Part shown: positions 15,835 to 23,038 of the stretch, in pieces
How positions within the stretch are numbered: position 1 is the stretch's first letter
Layout of the letters: each line of letters begins with the position of its first letter
Assembly: GCA_937967645.1 (NCBI GenBank)
Contig: CALBTT010000094.1
Coordinates: 1-23,038 of the forward strand
DNA from: an uncultured Zoogloea sp.
GTDB lineage: Bacteria > Pseudomonadota > Gammaproteobacteria > Burkholderiales > Rhodocyclaceae
Direction: 5' to 3'
Length of the DNA stretch: 23,038 nt
Program-made: the position numbers and the translations under genes
Notes under the pieces: generated by a model
The model's database searches: none
Told to the model about the DNA's origin: nothing
What the model saw: only the letters and a program-made list of their open reading frames with translations

Positions 15835-16587
15835 TCAGGCCTGCTCTTCAGCGCCGTCTTCGACTTCCACGAACTCGTCGGAACCGGCCGCGACGATTTC
15901 CTGGATCACCTGGTTCTTGCCTTCGAGCACGGCATCGGCCACGCCACGGGCGTACAGACGGATCGCGCGGGAGGAGTCATCGTTACCCGGGATCACGAAA
16001 TCCACGCCTTCAGGGGTGTGGTTGGTATCGACCACGGCCACAACCGGGATGCCCAGCTTGTTGGCTTCGGTGATGGCGATCTTGTGGTAGCCCACGTCGA
16101 TCACGAACAGGGCATCCGGCAGACCGCCCAGATCCTTGATGCCGCCGAGGCTCTTCTGCAGCTTCTCGAGCTCGCGGGAGGCCATCAGGGCTTCCTTCTT
16201 GGAGAGACGCTCGATGGAGCCGTCTTCAACCATGGCTTCCATGTCCTTCAGGCGCTTGATGGACACCTTCACGGTCTTGAAGTTGGTGAGCATGCCGCCC
16301 AGCCAACGCTCATCAACGTAGGGCATGCCGGCGCGGCGAGCTTCCTCGGCCACGATCTCACGGGCCTGGCGCTTGGTGCCGACGCACAGGATGGTGCCGC
16401 GATTGGCGGCCAGCTTGCGCACGAAATCCATCGCCTCGTTGTACTTGACGAGGGTCTTTTCGAGGTTGACGATATGGATCTTGTTGCGCTGACCGAAGAT
16501 GAACGGAGCCATCTTCGGGTTCCAGAAACGGGTTTGGTGGCCGAAGTGGACGCCCGCTTCGAGCATTTGACGCATGGTGACAGACAT
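15835..16587 (-). CDS. rpsB: 30S ribosomal protein S2
   Basis: S2 binds late to the 30S subunit and is needed for S1 attachment. The 250-residue protein starts MSVTMRQMLEAGVHFGHQTR and contains WNPKMAPFIFGQRNKIHIVNLE, LCVGTKRQAREIV, YVDERWLGGMLTNFKT and DALFVIDVGYHKIAITEANKL, all S2 signatures. The C-terminus is acidic. ATG at 16585-16587 has GGAG 7 bases upstream (16595-16598). A longer frame reaching 23 codons upstream is leader sequence. It is the first gene of the minus-strand array, and in bacteria S2 is known to repress its own rpsB-tsf mRNA. Confidence 0.98.
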   Translation of the reverse strand: MSVTMRQMLEAGVHFGHQTRFWNPKMAPFIFGQRNKIHIVNLEKTLVKYNEAMDFVRKLAANRGTILCVGTKRQAREIVAEEARRAGMPYVDERWLGGMLTNFKTVKVSIKRLKDMEAMVEDGSIERLSKKEALMASRELEKLQKSLGGIKDLGGLPDALFVIDVGYHKIAITEANKLGIPVVAVVDTNHTPEGVDFVIPGNDDSSRAIRLYARGVADAVLEGKNQVIQEIVAAGSDEFVEVEDGAEEQA

Positions 16588-16743
16588 TGTGTGACTCCAA
16601 TACAGAGGTTTGACCGCCGCCCGACCTGCCCGACCCGCCACTGCGGTGCCGAACATCGCCTCAGGCGCCCGTAATTTGAATCAGGCGCCCCGGACCTCAA
16701 TGGGCCGGACGTGTGAATTTTGCCCAGCTCAATACCAGACAAG
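16588..16743 (-). promoter_or_regulatory. rpsB mRNA leader, candidate S2 autoregulatory element
   Basis: From the predicted start of transcription near 16743 to the rpsB ATG there are about 155 bases, long for a simple 5' UTR. The leader contains complementary segments, for example TGGGC (16722-16726) and GCCCA (16701-16705) around an A/U-rich loop, two GGTCCGG-type boxes, and a tandem GGGCGCCTGA. S2 is known in E. coli to inhibit its own translation through the rpsB leader. The same role here is inference from position, length and structure; I have not matched it base by base to a known leader family. Confidence 0.5.
16661..16690 (-). repeat. 10-base direct repeat in rpsB leader
   Basis: The minus strand carries GGGCGCCTGA twice, at 16681-16690 and 16661-16670, in direct orientation with a 20-base period. 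Each copy contains the palindrome GGCGCC, so the two can pair with themselves or with each other. This would allow alternative leader folds. Confidence 0.8.
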
Positions 16744-16749
16744 CCTCCG

Positions 16750-16779
16750 ATTATATCAGCTTTCCATTACCTCCCTCAA
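16750..16779 (-). promoter_or_regulatory. Sigma-70 promoter for rpsB-tsf array
   Basis: On the minus strand TTGAGG (-35, 16774-16779) is followed after 18 bases by a perfect TATAAT (-10, 16750-16755). The predicted start is about seven bases further on, near 16743. It is the best promoter match in the window and lies where the long housekeeping array must begin. Confidence 0.75.
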
Positions 16780-16810
16780 GACCGGCTCCACACAACGACG
16801 AGCGGCCAGA

Positions 16811-16839
16811 TTGCCCGGGCGGGCTGCATGAGCTAGCCT
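16811..16839 (+). promoter_or_regulatory. Candidate weak promoter for map-glnD
   Basis: TTGCCC (16811-16816) and TAGCCT (16834-16839) are separated by 17 bases and lie 30 bases before the map ATG. The match to sigma-70 consensus is poor in the -10 box (3 of 6), so this is tentative. It diverges from the rpsB promoter in the same 282-base region. Confidence 0.3.
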
Positions 16840-16869
16840 AGCGCGTTCGACACCCAACCAAGAGTTTCC

Positions 16870-17691
16870 ATGAGCGTCACCATAAAGACACCGGACGAAA
16901 TCGAGAAGATGCGCATTGCTGGCCGCCTCGGCTCGGAAGTCCTGGATTACATCGCCCCCTTCGTGAAGCCCGGCGTCACCACCGCCGAGCTGGACCGGCT
17001 CTGCCACGACTACATGGTCAACGAGCAAGGCTGCATCCCCGCCCCGCTGAATTACGCACCGCCGGGCTACACGCCCTACCCCAAGTCGATCTGCACCTCG
17101 ATCAATCACCAGGTGTGCCACGGTGTTCCCAGCGACAAGGTGCTGAAGAAGGGCGACATCGTCAATCTGGACATCACCGTCATCAAGGACGGCTACCACG
17201 GCGACACCAGCCGCATGTTCCTGGTCGGCGGCGAGAACAACTGCAGCATCCTGGCCCGCCGCCTGTGCCAGATCACCTATGAGTGCCTGTGGCTGGGCAT
17301 CGCCCAGGTCAAGCCGGGCGCCCACCTCGGCGATATCGGTCACGCCATCCAGAAGCATGCCGAAGGCAGTGGCTTCTCGGTGGTCCGGGAATTCTGCGGC
17401 CATGGCATCGGCGCCAACTTCCACGAGGACCCGCAGGTGCTGCACTACGGCAAGCCCGGCACCGGCATCGAGCTCAAGCCGGGCATGATCTTCACCATCG
17501 AGCCGATGATCAACGCCGGCAAGGCAGCGATCTCCGAACTCCCCGACGGCTGGACCATCGTCACCCGTGACCGCAGCCTGTCGGCCCAGTGGGAACACAT
17601 GATCCTCGTCACCGAGACAGGCGTGGAAGTCCTGACCCTGTCGGCTGGCTCCCCGCCGCGCCCGGACATCGTCGCCAACCTCCTGCCCTGA
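16870..17691 (+). CDS. map: Type I methionine aminopeptidase
   Basis: MetAP removes the initiator Met from nascent proteins with a small second residue, after deformylation. The 273-residue protein has the pita-bread fold and all five metal ligands in place: Asp101 (LDITV), Asp112 (GDTSRMF), His178 (FCGHGIG), Glu211 (FTIEPM) and Glu242 (QWEHM), matching D97, D108, H171, E204 and E235 of E. coli. His84 (CHGVPS) is the substrate-contact His. It starts MSVTIKTPDEIEKMRIAG; only a weak AAGAG precedes the ATG. In many bacteria map lies beside rpsB in opposite direction, as here. glnD follows after 14 bases, so the two are probably co-transcribed. Confidence 0.98.
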   Translation: MSVTIKTPDEIEKMRIAGRLGSEVLDYIAPFVKPGVTTAELDRLCHDYMVNEQGCIPAPLNYAPPGYTPYPKSICTSINHQVCHGVPSDKVLKKGDIVNLDITVIKDGYHGDTSRMFLVGGENNCSILARRLCQITYECLWLGIAQVKPGAHLGDIGHAIQKHAEGSGFSVVREFCGHGIGANFHEDPQVLHYGKPGTGIELKPGMIFTIEPMINAGKAAISELPDGWTIVTRDRSLSAQWEHMILVTETGVEVLTLSAGSPPRPDIVANLLP

Positions 17692-17705
17692 CCCGTCCCG
17701 CCAAG

Positions 17706-20297
17706 ATGTCCGAATCCGCTCCCATCCTGTCGCCCGACGCCACGCGGGCACTGATCACCCGCCTCAAGACGCGCCTGAAGACCGGCGGTGAAGCCCTCCG
17801 CGAAGCCTACGAGGCCCGCCCCCTGACCGACCCCATCCTCAGGGGGCGCTCCCATCTGGTGGATGCGGTGCTGGTGGACCTCTGGAAGGAGTTCCAGCTG
17901 CCCGCGGGCGCCAGCCTGGTGGCGGTGGGCGGCTACGGACGGGAGGAGCTGTTTCCCTGCTCGGACGTGGACCTGCTCTTTCTGCTGGAGCAAGAAGCCG
18001 ATGCTGATCTGGAGGAACGCCTGGCCCAGATGATCGGCCTGATCTGGGACATCGGCCTGGACATCGGACACAGTGTACGCACCGTCGCGGAGTGCCTGGA
18101 CGAGGCCGGGCGCGACGTGACGGTCATGACCAACCTGCTCGAGGCGCGCTTCATCCATGGCAACCGGCGCCTTTTCGACGGGTTCGAGACCGACCTGCGC
18201 GGCCTGCTCAACCCCGGCCAGTTCTTCAAGGCCAAGCGCCTGGAGCAGGAGCAGCGCTACACCCGCCACAACGAAACCCCCTACTCCCTCGAGCCGAACT
18301 GCAAGGAGAGCCCAGGCGGGCTGCGCGACCTCCAGCTGATCGGCTGGATCAGCCGGGCGGCCGGCTTCGGCACCCACTGGCGCGATCTGGCCCGCCACGG
18401 CCTGATCACCGACGAGGAGGCCACCGAACTGCGAGAGCTCGAGCGCTTCCTGCAGCACGTGCGGATCCGCCTGCACCACCTGACCGGCCGGCGTGAAGAC
18501 CGGCTGCTGTTCGACCACCAGGAGAAGCTCGCCCGCAAGTTCGGCTACGACGCCACCGAGACCCGCCGGGCCTCGGAGGTCTTCATGCAGGAGTATTACC
18601 GGACCGCCAAGAAGGTCACCCAGCTCAACACCATCCTGCTGCAGAACTTCGGGGTCGAGTTCTTCCCGAACCGCTATCCGGCGGCAATCAACATCAACGA
18701 GCGCTTCCAGTGCGTGCGCGAACTCCTGGACGTGCGCGACGAAGGCGTCTTCGACCGCCACCCCAGCGCCCTGCTCGAGTGCTTCCTGCTCCTCGAGCAG
18801 CGCTCGGAGCTGAAGGGCATGACCGCCCGCACCCTGCGCGCCCTGTGGCGCGGGCGCAAGCTGATCAACGCGGAGTTCCGCCAGAACCCGACCAACCGGG
18901 CCCTGTTCCTGCGCCTGCTGCAGCAACGCCGGGGGGTGGTGCACGAGCTGCGACGGATGAACCAGTACGGCATCCTGAGCTTTTACCTGCCAGCCTGGCG
19001 CCGCATCGTCGGCCAGATGCAGCACGACCTCTTCCACGTCTATACCGTGGATCAGCACATCCTGCAGGTGCTGCGCAACGTCCGCCGCTTCATGGTGGCC
19101 GAGCATGCCCACGAGTACCCGCTGCTGACCCGCATCTGCACCGGCTTCGAGAAGCCCTGGCTGATCTACATCGCCGCGCTGTTCCATGACATTGCCAAGG
19201 GCCGTGGCGGAGACCACTCCAAGCTCGGCATGAAGGACGCCCGCGACTTCTGCGAATCCCACGGGCTGGAAGCCGCGGACACCGACCTGGTCGAATGGCT
19301 GGTGCAGCACCACCTGTCCATGTCCAACGTGGCCCAGAAGCAGGATCTCTCCGACCTCGAGGTGATCCAGCGCTTCGCCACGCTGGTGCAGGACGAGCGT
19401 CATCTCAACGCCCTCTACATCCTGAGTCATGCCGACATCCGGGGTACCAGCCCGAAGGTCTGGAACGGCTGGAAGGGCAAGCTACTGGAAGACCTTTATT
19501 TCGCCACCCAGCGCCTGCTGCGCGGCGCAACCCCACAACAGGCCCTGGGCACCCCGATCCGTCAGGAAGACGCCCGCAACCTGCTACGCTATTACGGCCT
19601 GCGGCCGGGCACCGAAGACGCCCTGTGGGACCAGCTCGACACCGTGTACTTCCTGCGCCACGACGCCGAGGACATCGCCTGGCATGCGCGCATGCTGTAT
19701 TTCCGGGTGGAAACGGTCGAACCCATCGTCAAGGCGCGCCTGAGCCACGTGGGTGAAGGCCTGCAGGTGATGGTGTACATGAAGGACCAGAAAGACCTCT
19801 TCATGCGTCTGTGCGGCTTCTTCAGCCGGCTCGGCTTCTCGATCGCCGACGCCAAGATCCACACCACGCGCCACGGCTACGCCCTCGACAGCTTCGTGCT
19901 CCTCGACCCGGGCCAGGAAGTCCATTACCGGGATCTGATCAACCTGCTGGAGCACGACCTGACCGAGAGGTTGGCCACCCATGCGCCAGTGGACCGCCCC
20001 GCCGGCGGTCGCCTGTCCCGCGAGGTCAAGCACTTCCCGATCACGCCGGAAGTCAGCATCCGACCGGACGAGCGCGGCCAGCACCACATCATGTCGGTCA
20101 CCGCCGCCGACCGGCCAGGGCTGCTCTTCGATGTTGCAGAGACCCTGGTGAACTACGGAATCAACCTGCACACGGCCAAGATCGCCACCCTCGGCGAGCG
20201 CGTCGAGGACACCTTCCTGATCAGCGGCCCCGGACTATCCCAGGACGCCCAGGTCCTCAAGATCGAATCCGACCTGCTGGAGAAGCTCGCCGTATAA
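17706..20297 (+). CDS. glnD: Bifunctional [protein-PII] uridylyltransferase/uridylyl-removing enzyme GlnD
   Basis: GlnD senses glutamine and adds or removes UMP on PII proteins, controlling nitrogen assimilation. The 863-residue protein starts MSESAPILSPDATRAL. The nucleotidyltransferase domain has VGGYGREELFPCSDVDLLFL at about 74-93 with catalytic Asp87 and Asp89. A GlnD-type helical region follows (about 200-450). The HD domain has LFHDIAKGRGGDHSKLG with His494-Asp495, the uridylyl-removing site. Two C-terminal ACT domains lie at about 687-770 (LQVMVYMKDQKDLFMRLCGF) and 793-863 (MSVTAADRPGLLFDVAETL) and bind glutamine. The ATG at 17706 is preferred; the frame stays open 39 codons upstream but overlaps map. 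Length and domain order are complete. Confidence 0.97.
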   Translation: MSESAPILSPDATRALITRLKTRLKTGGEALREAYEARPLTDPILRGRSHLVDAVLVDLWKEFQLPAGASLVAVGGYGREELFPCSDVDLLFLLEQEADADLEERLAQMIGLIWDIGLDIGHSVRTVAECLDEAGRDVTVMTNLLEARFIHGNRRLFDGFETDLRGLLNPGQFFKAKRLEQEQRYTRHNETPYSLEPNCKESPGGLRDLQLIGWISRAAGFGTHWRDLARHGLITDEEATELRELERFLQHVRIRLHHLTGRREDRLLFDHQEKLARKFGYDATETRRASEVFMQEYYRTAKKVTQLNTILLQNFGVEFFPNRYPAAININERFQCVRELLDVRDEGVFDRHPSALLECFLLLEQRSELKGMTARTLRALWRGRKLINAEFRQNPTNRALFLRLLQQRRGVVHELRRMNQYGILSFYLPAWRRIVGQMQHDLFHVYTVDQHILQVLRNVRRFMVAEHAHEYPLLTRICTGFEKPWLIYIAALFHDIAKGRGGDHSKLGMKDARDFCESHGLEAADTDLVEWLVQHHLSMSNVAQKQDLSDLEVIQRFATLVQDERHLNALYILSHADIRGTSPKVWNGWKGKLLEDLYFATQRLLRGATPQQALGTPIRQEDARNLLRYYGLRPGTEDALWDQLDTVYFLRHDAEDIAWHARMLYFRVETVEPIVKARLSHVGEGLQVMVYMKDQKDLFMRLCGFFSRLGFSIADAKIHTTRHGYALDSFVLLDPGQEVHYRDLINLLEHDLTERLATHAPVDRPAGGRLSREVKHFPITPEVSIRPDERGQHHIMSVTAADRPGLLFDVAETLVNYGINLHTAKIATLGERVEDTFLISGPGLSQDAQVLKIESDLLEKLAV

Positions 20298-20300
20298 GCA

Positions 20301-20369
20301 TGTAGGGGCGGCTTCAGCCGCCCGCAGTGAGTTGATCGAAGTCCGCGGGCGGCTGAAGCCGCCCCTACA
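20301..20369. repeat. REPIN-like element: two inverted REP hairpins
   Basis: Two 25-base arms, 20301-20325 and 20345-20369, are perfect inverted copies around a 19-base spacer. Each arm is also a hairpin by itself: GGGCGGC, tetraloop TTCA, GCCGCCC. Reading inward, each arm starts with T followed by GTAG, the tetranucleotide typical of REP sequences moved by REP-associated tyrosine transposases (RAYTs). The element begins 3 bases after the glnD stop and lies in the 122-base convergent gap before def. It could also act as a bidirectional transcription barrier or an mRNA 3' stabiliser, but there is no T-run. The remaining gap (20370-20419) shows nothing I recognise. Confidence 0.85.
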
Positions 20370-20419
20370 GCCAACCCCGATAGCCACCCCCTGCAGCGCC
20401 TTCGCAGCCAGCAACGATC

Positions 20420-20953
20420 TCAATCGTCGTCGGCGACCGAGCCGTCCGGAAACAGCACCTCGGTGTACCCGAAGCGTGAAAAGTCCCTGACGCGCATCGG
20501 GTAGAGCACACCGTCCAGGTGGTCGCACTCGTGCTGCACGACGCGGGCGTGAAAGCCCTCGGCACGTCGGTCGATGGGATTGCCCGACTCGTCGAAGCCG
20601 GTATAGCACAAGGCGGTCCAGCGGGGCACCCAGCCGCGCAGGCCCGGCACCGACAGGCACCCCTCCCAGCCGCCCTCCTCGTCCTCGCCGAGCGGCGTCA
20701 GGACAGGATTGATCAGTACGGTGTCGGGCACCGCCGCAGCGTCCGGATAGCGCGGACTCGGCCCGCCACCGAAGATGACCACGCGCAGATCGACACCGAT
20801 CTGCGGCGCCGCCAGACCGGCGCCGTTGAGATGGGCCATCGTGTCCCGCATGTCGCGGATCAGGGCCGCCAACTCCGGCGTGCCGAAGGCCACCACCGGT
20901 TGCGCCCGCCTCAGCAGGCGCGGGTCGCCCATGCGCAGGACTTCGCGGATCAT
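20420..20953 (-). CDS. def: Peptide deformylase
   Basis: Deformylase removes the N-formyl group from nascent chains using an Fe2+ or Zn2+ centre. The 177-residue protein has all three motifs: GAGLAAPQIG (44-53), EGCLSVPG (97-104, metal ligand Cys99) and QHECDHLDG (140-148, ligands His141 and His145, catalytic Glu142). The start ATG at 20951-20953 overlaps the stop of the upstream phosphorylase gene by 4 bases (ATGA). It is not beside fmt, the common partner of the housekeeping copy, so it may be a second deformylase; the rest of the genome is needed to tell. The C-terminus is acidic (VADDD). Confidence 0.95.
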   Translation of the reverse strand: MIREVLRMGDPRLLRRAQPVVAFGTPELAALIRDMRDTMAHLNGAGLAAPQIGVDLRVVIFGGGPSPRYPDAAAVPDTVLINPVLTPLGEDEEGGWEGCLSVPGLRGWVPRWTALCYTGFDESGNPIDRRAEGFHARVVQHECDHLDGVLYPMRVRDFSRFGYTEVLFPDGSVADDD

Positions 20954-21687
20954 GCTTCGCAGATGTGGTCGAGCACCTTGCGGACCCGCCCCATCGCCTC
21001 ACGCAGCACCACGTCGATCTCGTCGAAGCAGATCCGGTTGGCACTGTTGGCGCGACCCGCCGCGTAGTTGGCCACCACGTTGATGGCCGCATAGGGGATG
21101 CCCAGCTCACGAGCCAGGGCCGCCTCGGGCATGCCCGTCATGCCCACCACGTCGGCGCCATCCCGTTCCAGGCGGTTGATCTCGGCCGCCGTCTCGAGGC
21201 GCGGGCCCTGGGTCGCCGCATACACGGCACCGTCGAAGATCTTCTCGCCGGCCGCCGCACCGGCGCGCAGGATGCGCTGACGGATCCCGTCATCGTAGGG
21301 TTCGGTGAAATCGATGTGCACCACGGGCTCTTCCGAACCCTCATGGAAGGTGCTCTTGCGACCCCAGGTGTAGTCGATGATCTGGTCCGGCACCACCAGG
21401 GACCCCGGGCACAGGTCAGCCCGGATGCCGCCCACCGAAGCCACCGAGATGATCGCGTCCACCTTGGCGTTGTGAAGCGCCCACAGGTTGGCCTGGTAGT
21501 TCACCCGATGGGGCGGAATGGTGTGGCCGTATCCGTGGCGCGCCAGAAAAACCACCGGCTTGCCGCACAGCTTGCCGAAGGTGAGCGCCCCGGAGGGCTC
21601 CCCATAGGGCGTGCGCACCACCTCGCGGCGGAGCAGGTCAAGGGTGGCCAACTGGGTCAGGCCGCTACCGCCGATGATTGCCAGCAT
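20950..21687 (-). CDS. S-methyl-5'-thioinosine/thioadenosine phosphorylase
   Basis: This purine nucleoside phosphorylase of the MTAP/PNP-2 family phosphorolyses a methylthio-nucleoside to methylthioribose 1-phosphate and base, the first salvage step after polyamine and related SAM-consuming reactions. The 245 residues include MLAIIGGSGLTQL (phosphate loop), FLARHGYGHTIPPHRVNYQANLWAL, TQGPRLETAAEI and VVGMTGMPEAALARELGIPYAAI. The length and the TQLATL-type start recall the methylthioinosine-specific enzyme known from Pseudomonas aeruginosa (PA3004) more than classical MTAP, but specificity is inferred only. AGGAG precedes the ATG by about 9 bases. It is the first gene of a two-gene unit with def. 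I left the symbol blank because mtnP or mtiP depends on the substrate. Confidence 0.87.
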   Translation of the reverse strand: MLAIIGGSGLTQLATLDLLRREVVRTPYGEPSGALTFGKLCGKPVVFLARHGYGHTIPPHRVNYQANLWALHNAKVDAIISVASVGGIRADLCPGSLVVPDQIIDYTWGRKSTFHEGSEEPVVHIDFTEPYDDGIRQRILRAGAAAGEKIFDGAVYAATQGPRLETAAEINRLERDGADVVGMTGMPEAALARELGIPYAAINVVANYAAGRANSANRICFDEIDVVLREAMGRVRKVLDHICEA

Positions 21688-21723
21688 GGGGGGCTGCTCC
21701 TCGTGAATGCGTGTCGGGCGCGA

Positions 21724-21732
21724 ATTTTAGCA
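21724..21732 (-). promoter_or_regulatory. Extended -10 promoter for phosphorylase-def pair
   Basis: The minus strand reads TGCTAAAAT, an extended -10 (TGn plus TAAAAT, 5 of 6 to consensus), giving a start near 21717 and a leader of about 30 bases ending in AGGAG before the ATG at 21687. No good -35 box lies at normal spacing, as is common for extended -10 promoters. Confidence 0.55.
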
Positions 21733-21775
21733 CGGCCCGAGATCGCATCCTGTAATGCTGCGACGCGCAAAGACG

Positions 21776-21784
21776 TGCTAAAAT
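21776..21784 (+). promoter_or_regulatory. Extended -10 promoter for typA
   Basis: TGCTAAAAT on the plus strand gives an extended -10 identical to the one reading the other way. The predicted start is near 21791, leaving a leader of about 28 bases to the typA ATG at 21819. No clear -35 box or strong Shine-Dalgarno is present. Confidence 0.55.
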
Positions 21785-21818
21785 TTTATGTTTACAAGTA
21801 CTTCCGGTATCCAACTAC

Positions 21819-23038
<1,220 letters not shown>

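Larger units (their letters stand above)
21723..21785. repeat. 12-base inverted repeat spanning divergent promoters
   Basis: AATTTTAGCACG (21723-21734) and its exact reverse complement CGTGCTAAAATT (21774-21785) flank a 39-base interior. Each arm contains the extended -10 sequence of the promoter that reads outward from it, so the two divergent promoters are mirror images at the -10 region. Confidence 0.8.

Noticed and set aside
17445..19430. Long minus-strand open frame (661 codons) opposite glnD
   Set aside because: glnD carries intact nucleotidyltransferase, HD and ACT motifs; the antisense protein is compositionally biased and resembles nothing.

Overview
The window looks like a chromosomal contig from a high-GC betaproteobacterium, probably of the Rhodocyclales (Azoarcus/Thauera/Azospira-like). 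That placement rests on gene order, GC-rich codon use and protein style, so the genus is a guess. Almost everything here is core housekeeping. I see no phage, plasmid, CRISPR, defence or biosynthetic cluster, and I did not find an undescribed multi-gene system. The points worth a second look are small: an adapter remnant, a REP-type inverted repeat, a ribosomal-protein mRNA leader, a mirror-image promoter pair and some unusual gene couplings.

Layout. Positions 1-44 are not biological: they match the 3' 44 bases of the Illumina TruSeq universal adapter, so the contig edge is artificial. A 5'-truncated bioC and a complete bioD (plus strand) follow; these are late and middle steps of biotin synthesis. 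bioD converges on, and overlaps by 12 bases, the last gene of a 17-gene minus-strand array covering 1261-16587. In transcription order the array is rpsB, tsf, pyrH, frr (translation and UMP kinase), uppS, cdsA, dxr (isoprenoid carrier, phospholipid and MEP pathway), rseP, bamA, skp (envelope stress and outer-membrane protein assembly), lpxD, fabZ, lpxA, lpxB (lipid A and fatty acid synthesis), rnhB, a CopD-like membrane protein and a TrmH/SpoU-family RNA methyltransferase. The largest gap in it is 71 bases, and many neighbours overlap by 4 bases, so it reads as one or a few long transcripts linking protein synthesis to envelope building.

The 282-base region 16588-16869 is the main control region. 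It holds a good sigma-70 promoter and a roughly 155-base structured leader for rpsB, plus a weaker divergent promoter for map. The map gene (methionine aminopeptidase) and glnD (PII uridylyltransferase, nitrogen signalling) lie on the plus strand 14 bases apart. A perfect 25-base inverted repeat, a REPIN-like pair of REP hairpins, starts 3 bases after glnD. Then come def (peptide deformylase) and an MTA/MTI phosphorylase gene on the minus strand, overlapping by 4 bases. A divergent promoter region with a 12-base inverted repeat separates them from typA (BipA GTPase), which runs off the window end.

No gene-free stretch exceeds 300 bases. map (N-terminal Met removal) and def (formyl removal) are both nascent-chain processing enzymes and here flank glnD, but they are on opposite strands and unlikely to be co-transcribed.
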